A DNA stretch of 35,890 bases from Aestuariicoccus sp032586235 (GCF_032586235.1 NZ_JAWHTD010000037.1:1-35890), one strand, 5' to 3'. Positions 7,248 to 15,602 are shown, numbered from the stretch's first letter. Notes: generated by a model from the sequence alone, not told the origin. Made by a program: numbers and translations.

Positions 7248-9119
7248 TTGAGCATCTTGGAAACCCCTCGGTCGTCAAGCCCTGGCCAGACGAGCTTTCC
7301 AGTGGCGTTGGGTCTTTTGGCCATGGCCGCGACCTACCTGTTGTCGCGGCCGCTTTCGGGGATGCTGGTACATGACGCGATGCTCTATGCGGCGCAGGCC
7401 CTGGTGCGGGCCGATATCGGGTCGATCGACAAGGACCTGACCTTCATCGCCGGCAACCAGGCCCGGTTTTCGCTGTTTCCATCCCTGCTGGCGGCGCTGA
7501 TCGAGACGTTCGGGCTGATCGGGGCGATGATCCGGGTGCTTGTCGTTCTGACACTCTTCTGGCTCGGGTCGCTCTGGATCCTGATCGTCGCGCTCTATGC
7601 GAACTGGCACCACAGGGTGCTGGCCTTCATGCTGGTGCTGGCGCTTGCCCCCCATTATGGAAATGGGGTTCTGTCTTACGGCGAACCCTTCGTCACTGGG
7701 CGCGTAGCGGCCGAAGGTCTGGGGATGCTGGCCATCGCCAGCGTCTTTTTCCGCCGCCCCATCATCGGACTGGCCGCGCTTCTGATCGCGGCGGCGGTTC
7801 ATCCACTCGTCGCGATGGGCGCCGCGGGCATATGGCTGGCGTTGCTGCTACGGAGCGTCGGCAAGTTCCTGGCCGTGGCAGCGGTGCTGGCCGCAATGGC
7901 CGCCACGTTGGGGCTGACGGGGATCGGTCCGTTCGCTTGGCTTTTCGAAACCCGCTCTCCCGCCTGGGTCGCGCATCTGCTGGCCTACGAGTCGCTGGGA
8001 TTTCCCAGCAGTTGGGGTTACCGGTTTTTCGTCGTCCCGGCGCTACCTTTCTTCTTTCTGGTCATGACCTTAAAATGTGGCGAAGCGCGCTCGGGCGCTC
8101 TGGCGCGGGCGACTCTGCTTGTTGCCGGCCTTGGCCTGATCGTCGCCGGTTTCGGGGCCGATCTGATCGGAAACCGCCTGATCAGCGTCATTCAGCCATG
8201 GCGAGCGCTTGGCTGGTTGACGCTTTTGGGTAACCTTATGGCCCTGCGTGTGTTTCTGGACGGGCGGTTTGGGTCAGCAGGACGGTGGCTTTTTGTGGTG
8301 ACGCTCGGGGTCAACGTGGCCGAGCACTTTCTCTCCACGATGCCTGCGTTTTCGGCGATTCTGGCGTTGCTGAGCCTTCTTTATCAATGGAGCGAACGTG
8401 ACGGTTTGATGTGGCGTTGGGTGGGGGCATTCGCGCTGGCTGCCGCGACGCTGACAGTTCTGGGGGTCGCAAGCTTGATCTTCAGCCGGATACAATTCGA
8501 CGGTGGCGATGCCTTGCTGTCCCTGTCGCGAATCCTGCTCGCTGGTCTGCTGGTTTTGGCGGTCACGCGGCTCGCCGCCGCCCATGCGCTTGGTGTCGTC
8601 TGCGTGGCTCTTGCCGTGGGGCTCTGGACATACGACGCCAGAACCCCCTGGCAAAAGTACATCGAGTCCTACCGCCACCTGCCGTCCGATCTGGCACAGC
8701 GGTTGCGCGGGCGAACCGTCTATTGGGAAGACGGGCTGCCGGTGATGTGGTTCAAGCTCCATCAGCCGCAATTCTATTCCTGCAATCAGAAATCCGGCTC
8801 GCTGTTTTTCGAAGAGCAGGGATTGGAGTTCGAGCGCCGCGCAAAGGCGCTGCTCCCGCTCAAGACATTCGATTTCCGGCCCGAGCTCGCCCGAGCCTGC
8901 CCGGTGGTGCGCGATCCGGGCGCCGGCGGGCCTTTGGAGCCGGCGATGAAAAAAGTTTGCGAAAACCTGCCTGAACTCGACGTGATCGTGTTGAGTGAAC
9001 CGGTCGGATCGCTTGCGGCGCCGTCTTGGAGCATCCCAAGCGAGGCCCCGGCGCGGACAGTTTACCTCTACGAATGCGCGGATCTGGTTGTTCGCCGCAC
9101 GCGCCCGGCGGACGGCTGA
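7248..9119 (+). CDS. Large polytopic membrane protein, putative glycan-related
   Basis: A 623-residue protein. About ten or more hydrophobic segments span residues 20-470, followed by a soluble C-terminal domain of ~150 residues that contains several cysteines ('FYSCNQKSG', 'ARACPVV', 'LYECADLVV'). There is no DxD glycosyltransferase motif that I can defend, and I do not recognise a named family. The layout of a multi-pass core with a periplasmic-type C-terminal domain resembles GT-C enzymes and uncharacterised membrane proteins next to GtrA genes. Translation probably starts at TTG 7248, with AGG seven bases upstream; the nearest ATG would remove the first hydrophobic segment's approach. It follows the FAD oxidoreductase by 19 bases and is likely part of the same operon. 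Confidence 0.8.
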   Translation: MSILETPRSSSPGQTSFPVALGLLAMAATYLLSRPLSGMLVHDAMLYAAQALVRADIGSIDKDLTFIAGNQARFSLFPSLLAALIETFGLIGAMIRVLVVLTLFWLGSLWILIVALYANWHHRVLAFMLVLALAPHYGNGVLSYGEPFVTGRVAAEGLGMLAIASVFFRRPIIGLAALLIAAAVHPLVAMGAAGIWLALLLRSVGKFLAVAAVLAAMAATLGLTGIGPFAWLFETRSPAWVAHLLAYESLGFPSSWGYRFFVVPALPFFFLVMTLKCGEARSGALARATLLVAGLGLIVAGFGADLIGNRLISVIQPWRALGWLTLLGNLMALRVFLDGRFGSAGRWLFVVTLGVNVAEHFLSTMPAFSAILALLSLLYQWSERDGLMWRWVGAFALAAATLTVLGVASLIFSRIQFDGGDALLSLSRILLAGLLVLAVTRLAAAHALGVVCVALAVGLWTYDARTPWQKYIESYRHLPSDLAQRLRGRTVYWEDGLPVMWFKLHQPQFYSCNQKSGSLFFEEQGLEFERRAKALLPLKTFDFRPELARACPVVRDPGAGGPLEPAMKKVCENLPELDVIVLSEPVGSLAAPSWSIPSEAPARTVYLYECADLVVRRTRPADG

Positions 9120-9266
9120 TGTAGCATATTCATCGCACTTTCCACCTGACATGATCACAATCACTTGTCCCGCGCCGAAAATTTGCTGCATATTCTCCGA
9201 AAAGGTTAACGCGGCCGCGCGCAGGTTCCATTGCGTGAAGGTCAATCGCGACGTTGGGGAATTGAA

Positions 9267-9773
9267 ATGGGCCGGGCACTACTCAGCATTTTCATCGTTT
9301 TCGCATTGTCCTCGTGCGAGAACTCGGCCTTCAGCGAAAACTTCAAGTCGCTGGCAGACACGTCCAACCGGGAATACTATCCCAGTGACGATCCCATCGT
9401 CGTGGGCAAGGTATTGTTCCGGGACGAGGCCTACGGGCGCGCATACACGAAATTCAAGAAAGCGCTTGACGTCTATCCCGACGATCCGGCTGCGTGGCTT
9501 GGGTTCGCGGCGTCGGCGGACATGCTTCGCAGATTCGACCGCGCGGATTATGCCTACCGAAAGCTGCAGCCGATCATCGGCAACAGGATCGAGTTCCACA
9601 ACAACTATGGGTACTCCCTGTTGCTGCGCGGCGACCTGATGGGCGCGCGCCGGCATTTCCTGAAAGCCTATGAAATCGACCCGTCGAACGAATATGCGGC
9701 AAATAATCTGGAGCTCCTTCGGAACTCGGTGAGCTTCCCCAAGCGGGCGGCGGGCGACCTGAAGGGTATCTAG
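9267..9773 (+). CDS. tadD: TadD-like TPR lipoprotein
   Basis: A 168-residue lipoprotein. The signal sequence ends in the lipobox 'FALSSC', predicting acylation of the cysteine near residue 16. The mature part has tetratricopeptide-like helices: 'AYGRAYTKFKKALDVYPDDP', 'AWLGFAASADMLRRFDRADY', 'FHNNYGYSLLLRGDLMGARR' and 'FLKAYEIDPSNEYAANN'. In Tad systems TadD (pilotin-like) assists secretin assembly or stability. The ATG at 9267 was chosen because GGGGA precedes it and it opens directly into the signal peptide; an upstream start at 9231 would add charged residues. It is the first gene of the contiguous tad block, 18 bases before cpaA. Confidence 0.8.
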   Translation: MGRALLSIFIVFALSSCENSAFSENFKSLADTSNREYYPSDDPIVVGKVLFRDEAYGRAYTKFKKALDVYPDDPAAWLGFAASADMLRRFDRADYAYRKLQPIIGNRIEFHNNYGYSLLLRGDLMGARRHFLKAYEIDPSNEYAANNLELLRNSVSFPKRAAGDLKGI

Positions 9774-9791
9774 GCGAAGGTCTTCGACCAC

Positions 9792-10274
9792 ATGACAGGA
9801 CTTTTGGGCGACGCCATTCTTCTGGCGGCCATAACCGTCCTGCTCCAGATCGTCAGAGACGATTTCTGGAACCTCAAGATCCGGAACAGAGCATCGCTGG
9901 CGCTGGTCGGCTTGTACGTGGCGTGGGCGGCGTTGATGGGCGGCGCAACACTGCCCGGCGATCTGCTTGCCGCTTTGATCCTGTTTCTTCTTACCCTTGC
10001 GATGTGGCTTGCAGGCGCGATGGGCGCGGGTGACGTCAAACTCTCTGCGGCGCTTGGTTTGCTGATCGGCTACAAAGCCCTGGCAGTTTATGCCGCCTTG
10101 CTCCTGGTCGCTTCGGTTCTCTTCGCGGTGACGCTGGCCCTCGCAAAACGCTCAAGAGCGCCAGGCATGATAATCGGCAGACTGCGTGACATCGCGCAAA
10201 GCGGTCGGGCGCCCTACAGCATTCCCATTGCTGCGGCAGCCATCCCTTCACTTCTTTGGCGGGCCTTCACGTGA
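9792..10274 (+). CDS. cpaA: Prepilin peptidase CpaA/TadV
   Basis: A 160-residue inner-membrane aspartic protease of the A24 family that cleaves the leader peptides of Flp pilin and TadE-like pseudopilins. The two catalytic aspartates are visible: one in 'VRDDFWNLKIRN' (D24) and one in the GxGD motif 'GAGDVK' (D81). Hydrophobic helices surround both. The length is typical of the short peptidases that lack the N-methylation domain. Its substrates are encoded immediately downstream (Flp at 12416-12634 and the pseudopilins at 15720-16864). Confidence 0.9.
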   Translation: MTGLLGDAILLAAITVLLQIVRDDFWNLKIRNRASLALVGLYVAWAALMGGATLPGDLLAALILFLLTLAMWLAGAMGAGDVKLSAALGLLIGYKALAVYAALLLVASVLFAVTLALAKRSRAPGMIIGRLRDIAQSGRAPYSIPIAAAAIPSLLWRAFT

Positions 10275-10372
10275 CAAACAGCCCATCTTGATCGAATGCC
10301 GCGCCTGTGAGACGCTAAAAAATGGAAGTGTTCCAAATTCATGCCTATTGAATCATGTTGTGAGGGTTGTTG

Positions 10373-12022
10373 ATGAGCAAGTTCATGCGTTCCGAAGAGG
10401 GCTTCGTGCTGACCTTCGCCTTGATTATCCTACCGATCTTTATCGGGTTTGGCCTGTTGATCATCGATGCCGGCCGCGGGAATAACGCTCACGCGGACCT
10501 CGCCGCGGCGGCGGATTCGCTCGCCCTGGCTGGTGCGCGGGAGCTTGACGGCGGCGTCAATGCGATCCCACGCGCCAAGGCGGCGATGTCGAACCTGACG
10601 AATACTGTCAGCATGCTGGCCAAGGAAGGCGATGATGTCGAAATCGAATTGGTCTACGAGGATGTGGCCGGGAACGAATTTCAGGTCGCCTTTCTGGAAG
10701 ATATTCCTGAATTTGACACGACTCCGATCGATAGCGCGTGGCTCGCGGCGAACAGCACGAACTTCAGTCCGGATGCAAATTATATATATGTCCGGGCGCA
10801 GTCGCAGAACCTCGAGACGGTTTTCCTGAACCCGGTCAACCTCTTGCCATCTTCAGTTCCTATCGTTGCAACAGCCGTCGCAAAGTCTACATCCGCCGCT
10901 TGCGACGTGCCGCCAATCTATATGTGCAACCCGTTCGAAGAAGACACGGACATCGACGGCGACCAGTTGCAGGTTGAATTCGCCTTAGGAAATCTTCATG
11001 GCCGCATGATCCGCTTGCATCCGCCGGGCGGTCTAACCCAATCGCCCGGTAACTTCGGCTTCTTGTCCATGCCCGGCAACCCGGGCGCGGATGCGATCAA
11101 CGACCTTTTTGCTGGGGCGACCAATTATTCTTGCTACTCAAATGAGACGGTTACTACCAAACCTGGGGCGTCCGACGCCATTCGCCAGGGCATCAACACA
11201 CGGTTTGATATTTATTGGGGTCAGTACAGTGGTGGCGGCCCGCCCGGCAGCTTCCAACCGGTTCCTGCGAAGAATGTCCGCAAGGGCGCGGCACCTGCGA
11301 TAAACGGCCCCAACTTTAACGATTGTGTCGCGCAGGGTGGCAATGAGGCTTCCCCAGGCGGCGGTCCGGGTGCGGTCATCGGGGATGACCATGTAATGGA
11401 CCTCGAGACAGGTCTTTTCAATAGTAACACGAATATTTCCAATGCATATGGCCTGCCCGACAACTCCAGCATGAGTTCTATCGCCGGAAGCGATCTGGGA
11501 TATTCACTGGGGGCCGACCATAACTGGGATATCAACGAGTACTTCTCCAGGAATTATGGGGTGAACACGAGTAATCCGCCGGATACGTCAGATGAACCGC
11601 ATCCTCAAAACGTTACATCCTCGTTCACAGGGCTGACGCCCTCACGATACGACGTATACCTCGCAGAAATCGCCAACGACTGGCACCTCTCACGTGCGCC
11701 TGGCGATCCTTCGACCCCCGCAGATGATGGCGAAACTGGCGAGCCTCAGTGTGGAGCTCCGGCCAGTACCGATCCAGATGCAGAAGATCCTCGCGTTTTC
11801 GCTATTGCAATCATCGATTGCAATAGCCAGAGCGTCGAGGGCGGCGGATCGAACACTTACGTGGTCAACAGCTATGCGAGCGTTTTTCTCACCCGGCCGA
11901 TGTTCCGGTATTCTCCTGCGACCGACAGCACCATCGACATCGAAATCATCGACATCACAGGCTACGGCGGCAACGGAACGCTGGAGACCTTTGTGCGAGA
12001 AGAAGCTATTCTTGTTCGATGA
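10373..12022 (+). CDS. Tad-domain (TadG-like) pilus-associated protein
   Basis: A 549-residue protein that begins like a type IVb prepilin: 'RSEEG' followed by the hydrophobic 'FVLTFALIILPIFIGFGLLI', then 'AAAADSLALAGARELDGG', the signature of the Tad N-terminal domain found in TadG proteins. Residue +5 after the putative cleavage glycine is phenylalanine rather than glutamate. The long remainder is rich in Gly, Pro, Asn and Asp and has paired cysteines ('CDVPPIYMCNPF', 'CGAPAS', 'IIDCNS'), as expected of a folded extracytoplasmic domain. No clear MIDAS (DxSxS) motif was seen, so I do not call a von Willebrand A domain. ATG 10373 is preceded by GAGG; the TTGs just upstream are less likely. 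A role at the pilus base or tip is family-based inference. Confidence 0.85.
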   Translation: MSKFMRSEEGFVLTFALIILPIFIGFGLLIIDAGRGNNAHADLAAAADSLALAGARELDGGVNAIPRAKAAMSNLTNTVSMLAKEGDDVEIELVYEDVAGNEFQVAFLEDIPEFDTTPIDSAWLAANSTNFSPDANYIYVRAQSQNLETVFLNPVNLLPSSVPIVATAVAKSTSAACDVPPIYMCNPFEEDTDIDGDQLQVEFALGNLHGRMIRLHPPGGLTQSPGNFGFLSMPGNPGADAINDLFAGATNYSCYSNETVTTKPGASDAIRQGINTRFDIYWGQYSGGGPPGSFQPVPAKNVRKGAAPAINGPNFNDCVAQGGNEASPGGGPGAVIGDDHVMDLETGLFNSNTNISNAYGLPDNSSMSSIAGSDLGYSLGADHNWDINEYFSRNYGVNTSNPPDTSDEPHPQNVTSSFTGLTPSRYDVYLAEIANDWHLSRAPGDPSTPADDGETGEPQCGAPASTDPDAEDPRVFAIAIIDCNSQSVEGGGSNTYVVNSYASVFLTRPMFRYSPATDSTIDIEIIDITGYGGNGTLETFVREEAILVR

Positions 12023-12415
12023 TCGGATGGAGCCGTCTGGATTTGAACCGTAGTTTCTGACGGTTGGATCACTTTCTTCAAGTGCTTCGGAAAGCGGTTT
12101 CGGCGCTTGCGCCTGAGCCTGTGTGGGATCCGATCAGTGGTGATTCGGCACGGAACGAAAATTTAACTAGCGCATAAATTGTTTTCTGAATAATACATCA
12201 CCTTTAATGAGAATTTTTGTCAACCTCCCCGCACCAATGTTGTCACAAGGCCAACATTTTTTCGCATTCCCCTGAAAAATAAGGTGCTGGCACTATTCGC
12301 TTTGACTTGTGTCATCATTGTGGCGAAATTTGGACAGTAGCTGTTGGTAGAGCAGTCTATGACAAGCTTTCACAGCAGTTGGAATGGGTGCAAGCTTACA
12401 ACTAGAGAGAGAAGT
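12023..12415 (+). promoter_or_regulatory. Gene-free leader and promoter region of the flp pilin gene
   Basis: This 393-base gap is AT-richer than its surroundings and holds no convincing gene. A possible sigma-70-type promoter is TTGACT at 12302-12307 with GAAATT 17 bases later; it matches the -10 consensus poorly. This would give a leader of about 80 bases before the pilin ATG. A GGCGC-TT-GCGCC hairpin lies near 12099-12110, and CCGTC/GACGG arms at about 12033-12061 could form a weak stem after the upstream gene. A separate promoter is plausible because pilin is usually needed in far greater amounts than the machinery. Confidence 0.4.
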
Positions 12416-12634
12416 ATGATGGTAAACGGATTTGTTTATTTGCGCGGGCTCTTCAATCGGCTACGGTGGGAAGAGGATGGTCTGGCGCTTACGGAATATC
12501 TGATTCTGCTGGGGCTTTTGACCGCTGTTGTGGTTATCGCGGTGATTACATTCGGCGAAAACCTCGGGTTGGGGTGGCAAGCTTGGGCGGACTGGTTGAC
12601 TGGTCTGAACGCGCCGCCAGCGCTACCGACCTGA
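12416..12634 (+). CDS. flp: Flp-type major pilin precursor
   Basis: A 72-residue prepilin. A 22-residue positively charged leader ends in glycine, followed by 'LALTEYLILLGLLTAVVVIA'. The Glu and Tyr at +5 and +6 (E27, Y28) are the hallmark of Flp pilins, so CpaA should cut after G22 and leave a mature peptide of 50 residues. The hydrophobic helix is followed by a short tail with three tryptophans. The start is taken at the first ATG of an ATG-ATG pair (12416), preceded by a GAGAGAG purine run; the longer frame from 12344 would bury the leader. The gene has a 393-base leader region upstream and a strong terminator downstream. Confidence 0.93.
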   Translation: MMVNGFVYLRGLFNRLRWEEDGLALTEYLILLGLLTAVVVIAVITFGENLGLGWQAWADWLTGLNAPPALPT

Positions 12635-12680
12635 CGCCTACGAGCCTATGGCAGATGGGCCATAGAATGATCAAGGAAAT

Positions 12681-12720
12681 GATCCGGCCCGGCGGGCCGG
12701 ATCAGCTTTGTTATCGTTTT
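12681..12720 (+). terminator. Rho-independent terminator after flp
   Basis: A perfect 10-bp inverted repeat, GATCCGGCCC-GGC-GGGCCGGATC at 12681-12703, is followed by a T-rich stretch (TTTG...TTTT to about 12720). It lies 47 bases after the pilin stop and would separate an abundant pilin transcript from the assembly genes that start at 12836. Confidence 0.8.
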
Positions 12721-12835
12721 GGCGGTTTGACGTTTAAGCCTGGTCAAAAAAGCCTTGGTCCAATCCGGTGAACTGAATGCTGGGATGGATGCAAAGAGAG
12801 CGGAATCCGGGCAGTGAGTACTTGAGGAAACAGCG

Positions 12836-13912
12836 ATGCGGTTCTCTACGATAGTCAGTCTTCTGATCGCCATTTTGTTGGCGGGTGCGGCAGTCTACGG
12901 AGCTCAGACCTGGCTGAGTACAGAGCGTGCTCAATTGATGTCGCTTCTGCAACAGCAGCAATCGGCGCCGCAAGAAGAAGCGCCGAAAGACACTATTGTT
13001 GTTGCAAGCGAGCCGATTCAATTCGGCGAATTGATCAACTCGACCAATGTGCGGGAAATTGAATGGTCCGGCTCTTTGAAGCCCGACGGCCACTTCGTCA
13101 AGATTGAAGACCTTGTGATCGGCGAGTCCGATGAAACCGCGCGTTTCGCCCTGACGTCTATCGCAATCGGGGAGCCCGTGCTGACATCCAAAGTCACCAT
13201 TCCAGGGCAGCGGGCCAAGCTTTCGACCGCCCTGGCCCCCGGCAAGAAGGCCGTTTCGATCCGGGTGAACGACGTTTTGGGTGTTGCCGGCTTCGTTCTG
13301 CCCGGCGACCGCGTGGACGTCCTTCTGACCCGCGGCAACTTCGTCGACGTGCTGCTGCAAGGCGTGAAAGTCTTGGCGATCGATCAGAAATCCGATGAGC
13401 GTCAAGACAATCCGAGCGTTGTGCGAACGGTCACGTTCGAAGTAAACACCGAAGAAGCACAGAAACTGGTGCTTGGTGCGCAGGTCGGAACACTTTCCCT
13501 GACGCTGAGAAATCTTGCATCGACCGACATCGAGAGAAGCGAGCGGATCACGATCAACGACCTGGACGAACTCGATTTTGCCGACGACCTCGTGCAGGGG
13601 CAAAATCAGGAAGAAGAACCCGCAGAACCGGTGATCGACCCGTCAGTCGCGCGTCTGGACGAGCTGGAAAAGTTGCTAAAAGACCTCTCCGAGGGAGTTT
13701 CCGAGAAAATTTCCGTCGTCGAGGAGAAACTAGACAAGGAACCTGTTATACAAGAAGTCGTCAAAGAAGTGGTCGTCGAAAAGCCGCCCATCATTCCGGA
13801 GAAGAGTACGGTCGGCGTGATCCGAAACGGTCAACGGAACGAGTACAAAGTGAACCGAAGTGACGAAGAGGCGGAAGACTCTGCAGAACTGGAAGAACAG
13901 GTAACGCAATAG
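12836..13912 (+). CDS. cpaB: Tad pilus assembly protein CpaB/RcpC
   Basis: A 358-residue protein with an N-terminal membrane anchor ('IVSLLIAILLAGAAVYGAQ'), then a short polar linker and the SAF/CpaB domain ('IVVASEPIQFGELINSTNVR', 'GKKAVSIRVNDVLGVAGFV', 'PGDRVDVLL'). In Tad systems CpaB/RcpC works in the periplasm with the secretin CpaC. The last ~110 residues are unusual: a strongly acidic, Glu/Lys-rich extension with heptad-like pattern ('LDELEKLLKDLSEGV', 'VVEEKLDKEPVIQEVVKEV') that probably forms a coiled coil. GAGG eight bases before ATG 12836 supports the start. It is the first gene after the flp terminator, 57 bases before cpaC. Confidence 0.92.
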   Translation: MRFSTIVSLLIAILLAGAAVYGAQTWLSTERAQLMSLLQQQQSAPQEEAPKDTIVVASEPIQFGELINSTNVREIEWSGSLKPDGHFVKIEDLVIGESDETARFALTSIAIGEPVLTSKVTIPGQRAKLSTALAPGKKAVSIRVNDVLGVAGFVLPGDRVDVLLTRGNFVDVLLQGVKVLAIDQKSDERQDNPSVVRTVTFEVNTEEAQKLVLGAQVGTLSLTLRNLASTDIERSERITINDLDELDFADDLVQGQNQEEEPAEPVIDPSVARLDELEKLLKDLSEGVSEKISVVEEKLDKEPVIQEVVKEVVVEKPPIIPEKSTVGVIRNGQRNEYKVNRSDEEAEDSAELEEQVTQ

Positions 13913-13969
13913 CGACGACGGCAGGAAAAAACAGATGCAGAGGCATCGGGAAGAAATCGGGTTGATCAC

Positions 13970-15418
13970 ATGAAAGAACTTAGCAGGGAAGCCAGGCTTG
14001 TTGCGGCGAGGTTCCGCAGTGCAAGGCTTGCGGGCGTGCTCTCCGCGCTGCTCGCTTTTGTCGCCTTCACCTCTCAGGCACAGGCGCAGGTGCGGGACAT
14101 CATTATCGACGATGGCATCGTGTCCAAGGTCCAAATGGCGCCGGGAACCACGCTCACCATAGAAACCAATCAGCCGTTTGCCGACATTCTGATCGGGAAC
14201 ACTGCCGTCATCGACGTGTTTCCTTTGACAGATAACTCGCTCTACGTTCAGGCAAAGACCACCGGCACGACGAACGTCACGCTCTATTCGGTCGATAAGC
14301 AGCTGCTCGAGGTGGTCGACGTCCGTGTCCGGAACGATTTCACTGAGTTGGAGCGCGCGATAAGGTCCGCTGTGCCAAGCTCCAGGGTCACCGTCGACAA
14401 CGTCAACAACCGTATTCGCCTTGGCGGAGAGGTTAAGGACAATGTGGACCTGAACCGTGTTGTGCAGATCGCGCAGCAATTCGCGGGCGAAAACCCCGTG
14501 ATTAACGGGATCCGGGTCAAGAGCGCGCAGCAGGTCGAACTGGACGTGCGGATCCTCGAGGTCGAACGCAACGCGGGCCGCAATCTCGGCGTGAACCTGA
14601 CGGGAGCTGGCGCAACGACCGGGCGTCCCGTCTTCCAGACCCAGTCATCCGGAACTTCGGGCGGCACGCCGTTTGGGTCTTTCGTGGGCGAGCTTCTCGA
14701 AATCTCGGGCGTCCAAATCGATTTTGTTATCAATGCGCTAGAGTCGAAGGGCCTCGCTCGCAGGCTCGCCAATCCCAAACTCATCACCACCAGCGGGATC
14801 GAGGCGAATTTCGTGGTTGGCGGTGAAATTCCGATCAGCAGGACAACCGTTGGCGACAATGGCAGCGTCGGAACCGAGACCGGATACAGGGAATACGGGG
14901 TCCGGCTGAACTTCCAGCCTGTCGTGCTGGATGAGGGGCTCATCAATCTCAGGATCACCCCGGAGGTTTCGGACGTCGATTTCTCAAACCTTGTGAACGG
15001 TCAGCCGGCCTTCATCACGCGGCGTGCGGATACCACGGTCTCGCTTCGTGACGGACAAAGCTTCGCGATTGCGGGGCTTTTGCAAGCCAACAATGCGCGC
15101 AATATCGAGCAATTGCCCTGGCTCGGGCAGCTTCCGGTGATCGGCGCGCTGTTCCGGTCGACCGGGTTCCAGAAACGGGAATCCGATCTGGTCATCCTGG
15201 TGACGCCGCGCCTCGTGCGGCCGACCGCCCCGAACGAAAAGCTCGCGAGCCCGCTGGACGACACACGGTCGACCAACGACATCGAGCTTTTCCTGCTTGG
15301 AATGATGGAAGTCGACAGACCGCTGCTTCGCCGTTTCCGCGAGGGCGAGGGTGTCGTCGGACCTTATGGCCATATCATAGATTTGGAGTTCGAAGATGGC
15401 GTCATCGAGAAGAAATAA
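13970..15418 (+). CDS. cpaC: Tad pilus secretin CpaC/RcpA
   Basis: A 482-residue outer-membrane secretin that forms the channel for the Flp pilus. A signal peptide ends near 'TSQAQAQ'. It is followed by the pilus N-domain (residues ~45-120), a BON-like domain with 'VTVDNVNNRIRLGGEV', and the secretin core from about residue 185 to 420, with 'VELDVRILEVERNAGRNLG', 'ALESKGLARRLANPKLITTS', 'VGGEIPI' and 'RESDLVILVTPRLVRP'. Full length for the family. The ATG at 13970 has only a weak ribosome binding site; a 12-codon upstream frame at 13935-13973 overlaps it. The gene overlaps the following small lipoprotein gene by 23 bases. Confidence 0.95.
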   Translation: MKELSREARLVAARFRSARLAGVLSALLAFVAFTSQAQAQVRDIIIDDGIVSKVQMAPGTTLTIETNQPFADILIGNTAVIDVFPLTDNSLYVQAKTTGTTNVTLYSVDKQLLEVVDVRVRNDFTELERAIRSAVPSSRVTVDNVNNRIRLGGEVKDNVDLNRVVQIAQQFAGENPVINGIRVKSAQQVELDVRILEVERNAGRNLGVNLTGAGATTGRPVFQTQSSGTSGGTPFGSFVGELLEISGVQIDFVINALESKGLARRLANPKLITTSGIEANFVVGGEIPISRTTVGDNGSVGTETGYREYGVRLNFQPVVLDEGLINLRITPEVSDVDFSNLVNGQPAFITRRADTTVSLRDGQSFAIAGLLQANNARNIEQLPWLGQLPVIGALFRSTGFQKRESDLVILVTPRLVRPTAPNEKLASPLDDTRSTNDIELFLLGMMEVDRPLLRRFREGEGVVGPYGHIIDLEFEDGVIEKK

Positions 15419-15596
15419 GGGCGTTGCTGTCGCCTTTGCTCTGGCCATCCTGCTCGGCGGCTGCGGCGATTATCTGAATAACCGCGATCGCGTGGCGTTA
15501 CGTGCCGGAAACGCACATGAATCGAACACTGCGATTCAGAGCATTCAGGCGTGGCCGCCGGAATCCTATAATACGGATATCGAAAAGGGCGGTTAA
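15396..15596 (+). CDS. Small lipoprotein of the tad operon
   Basis: A 66-residue protein with a short basic N-terminus, the hydrophobic segment 'GVAVAFALAILL' and the lipobox 'LLGGC', predicting a mature lipoprotein of about 45 residues beginning CGDYLNNRD. It starts inside cpaC (23-base overlap) with GGAG seven bases upstream of the ATG, so translation is probably coupled to the secretin. The position after cpaC is where many alphaproteobacterial tad loci carry CpaD or an OmpA-like protein; no CpaD is present here. I do not recognise a named family. A pilotin-like or secretin-associated role is inferred only from location and lipidation. Confidence 0.75.
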   Translation: MASSRRNKGVAVAFALAILLGGCGDYLNNRDRVALRAGNAHESNTAIQSIQAWPPESYNTDIEKGG

Positions 15597-15602
15597 GGCC
15601 GT

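Noticed and set aside
5687..7324. Long minus-strand open frame (545 codons) opposite the FAD oxidoreductase
   Set aside because: It is a shadow frame common in GC-rich DNA; the + strand product has clear flavoprotein motifs and operon spacing.
9948..9975. Sequence CACTGCCCGGCGATCTGC resembling the start of the palindromic elements
   Set aside because: It is part of an intact cpaA coding sequence ('GATLPGDLLAA'), has no hairpin and lacks the 3' end of the element.
12023..12060. tRNA-like 3' end on the minus strand (GGTTCAAATCC followed by GGCTCCA)
   Set aside because: The T-arm stem does not pair (CTACG against CAGAC), and no anticodon or D arm could be folded; treated as chance similarity or an unrecognisable relic.
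12270..12310. Sigma-54-like promoter (TGGCAC...GC) upstream of flp
   Set aside because: The GG-to-GC spacing is two bases too short for a -24/-12 promoter, and the TTGC box is not present.
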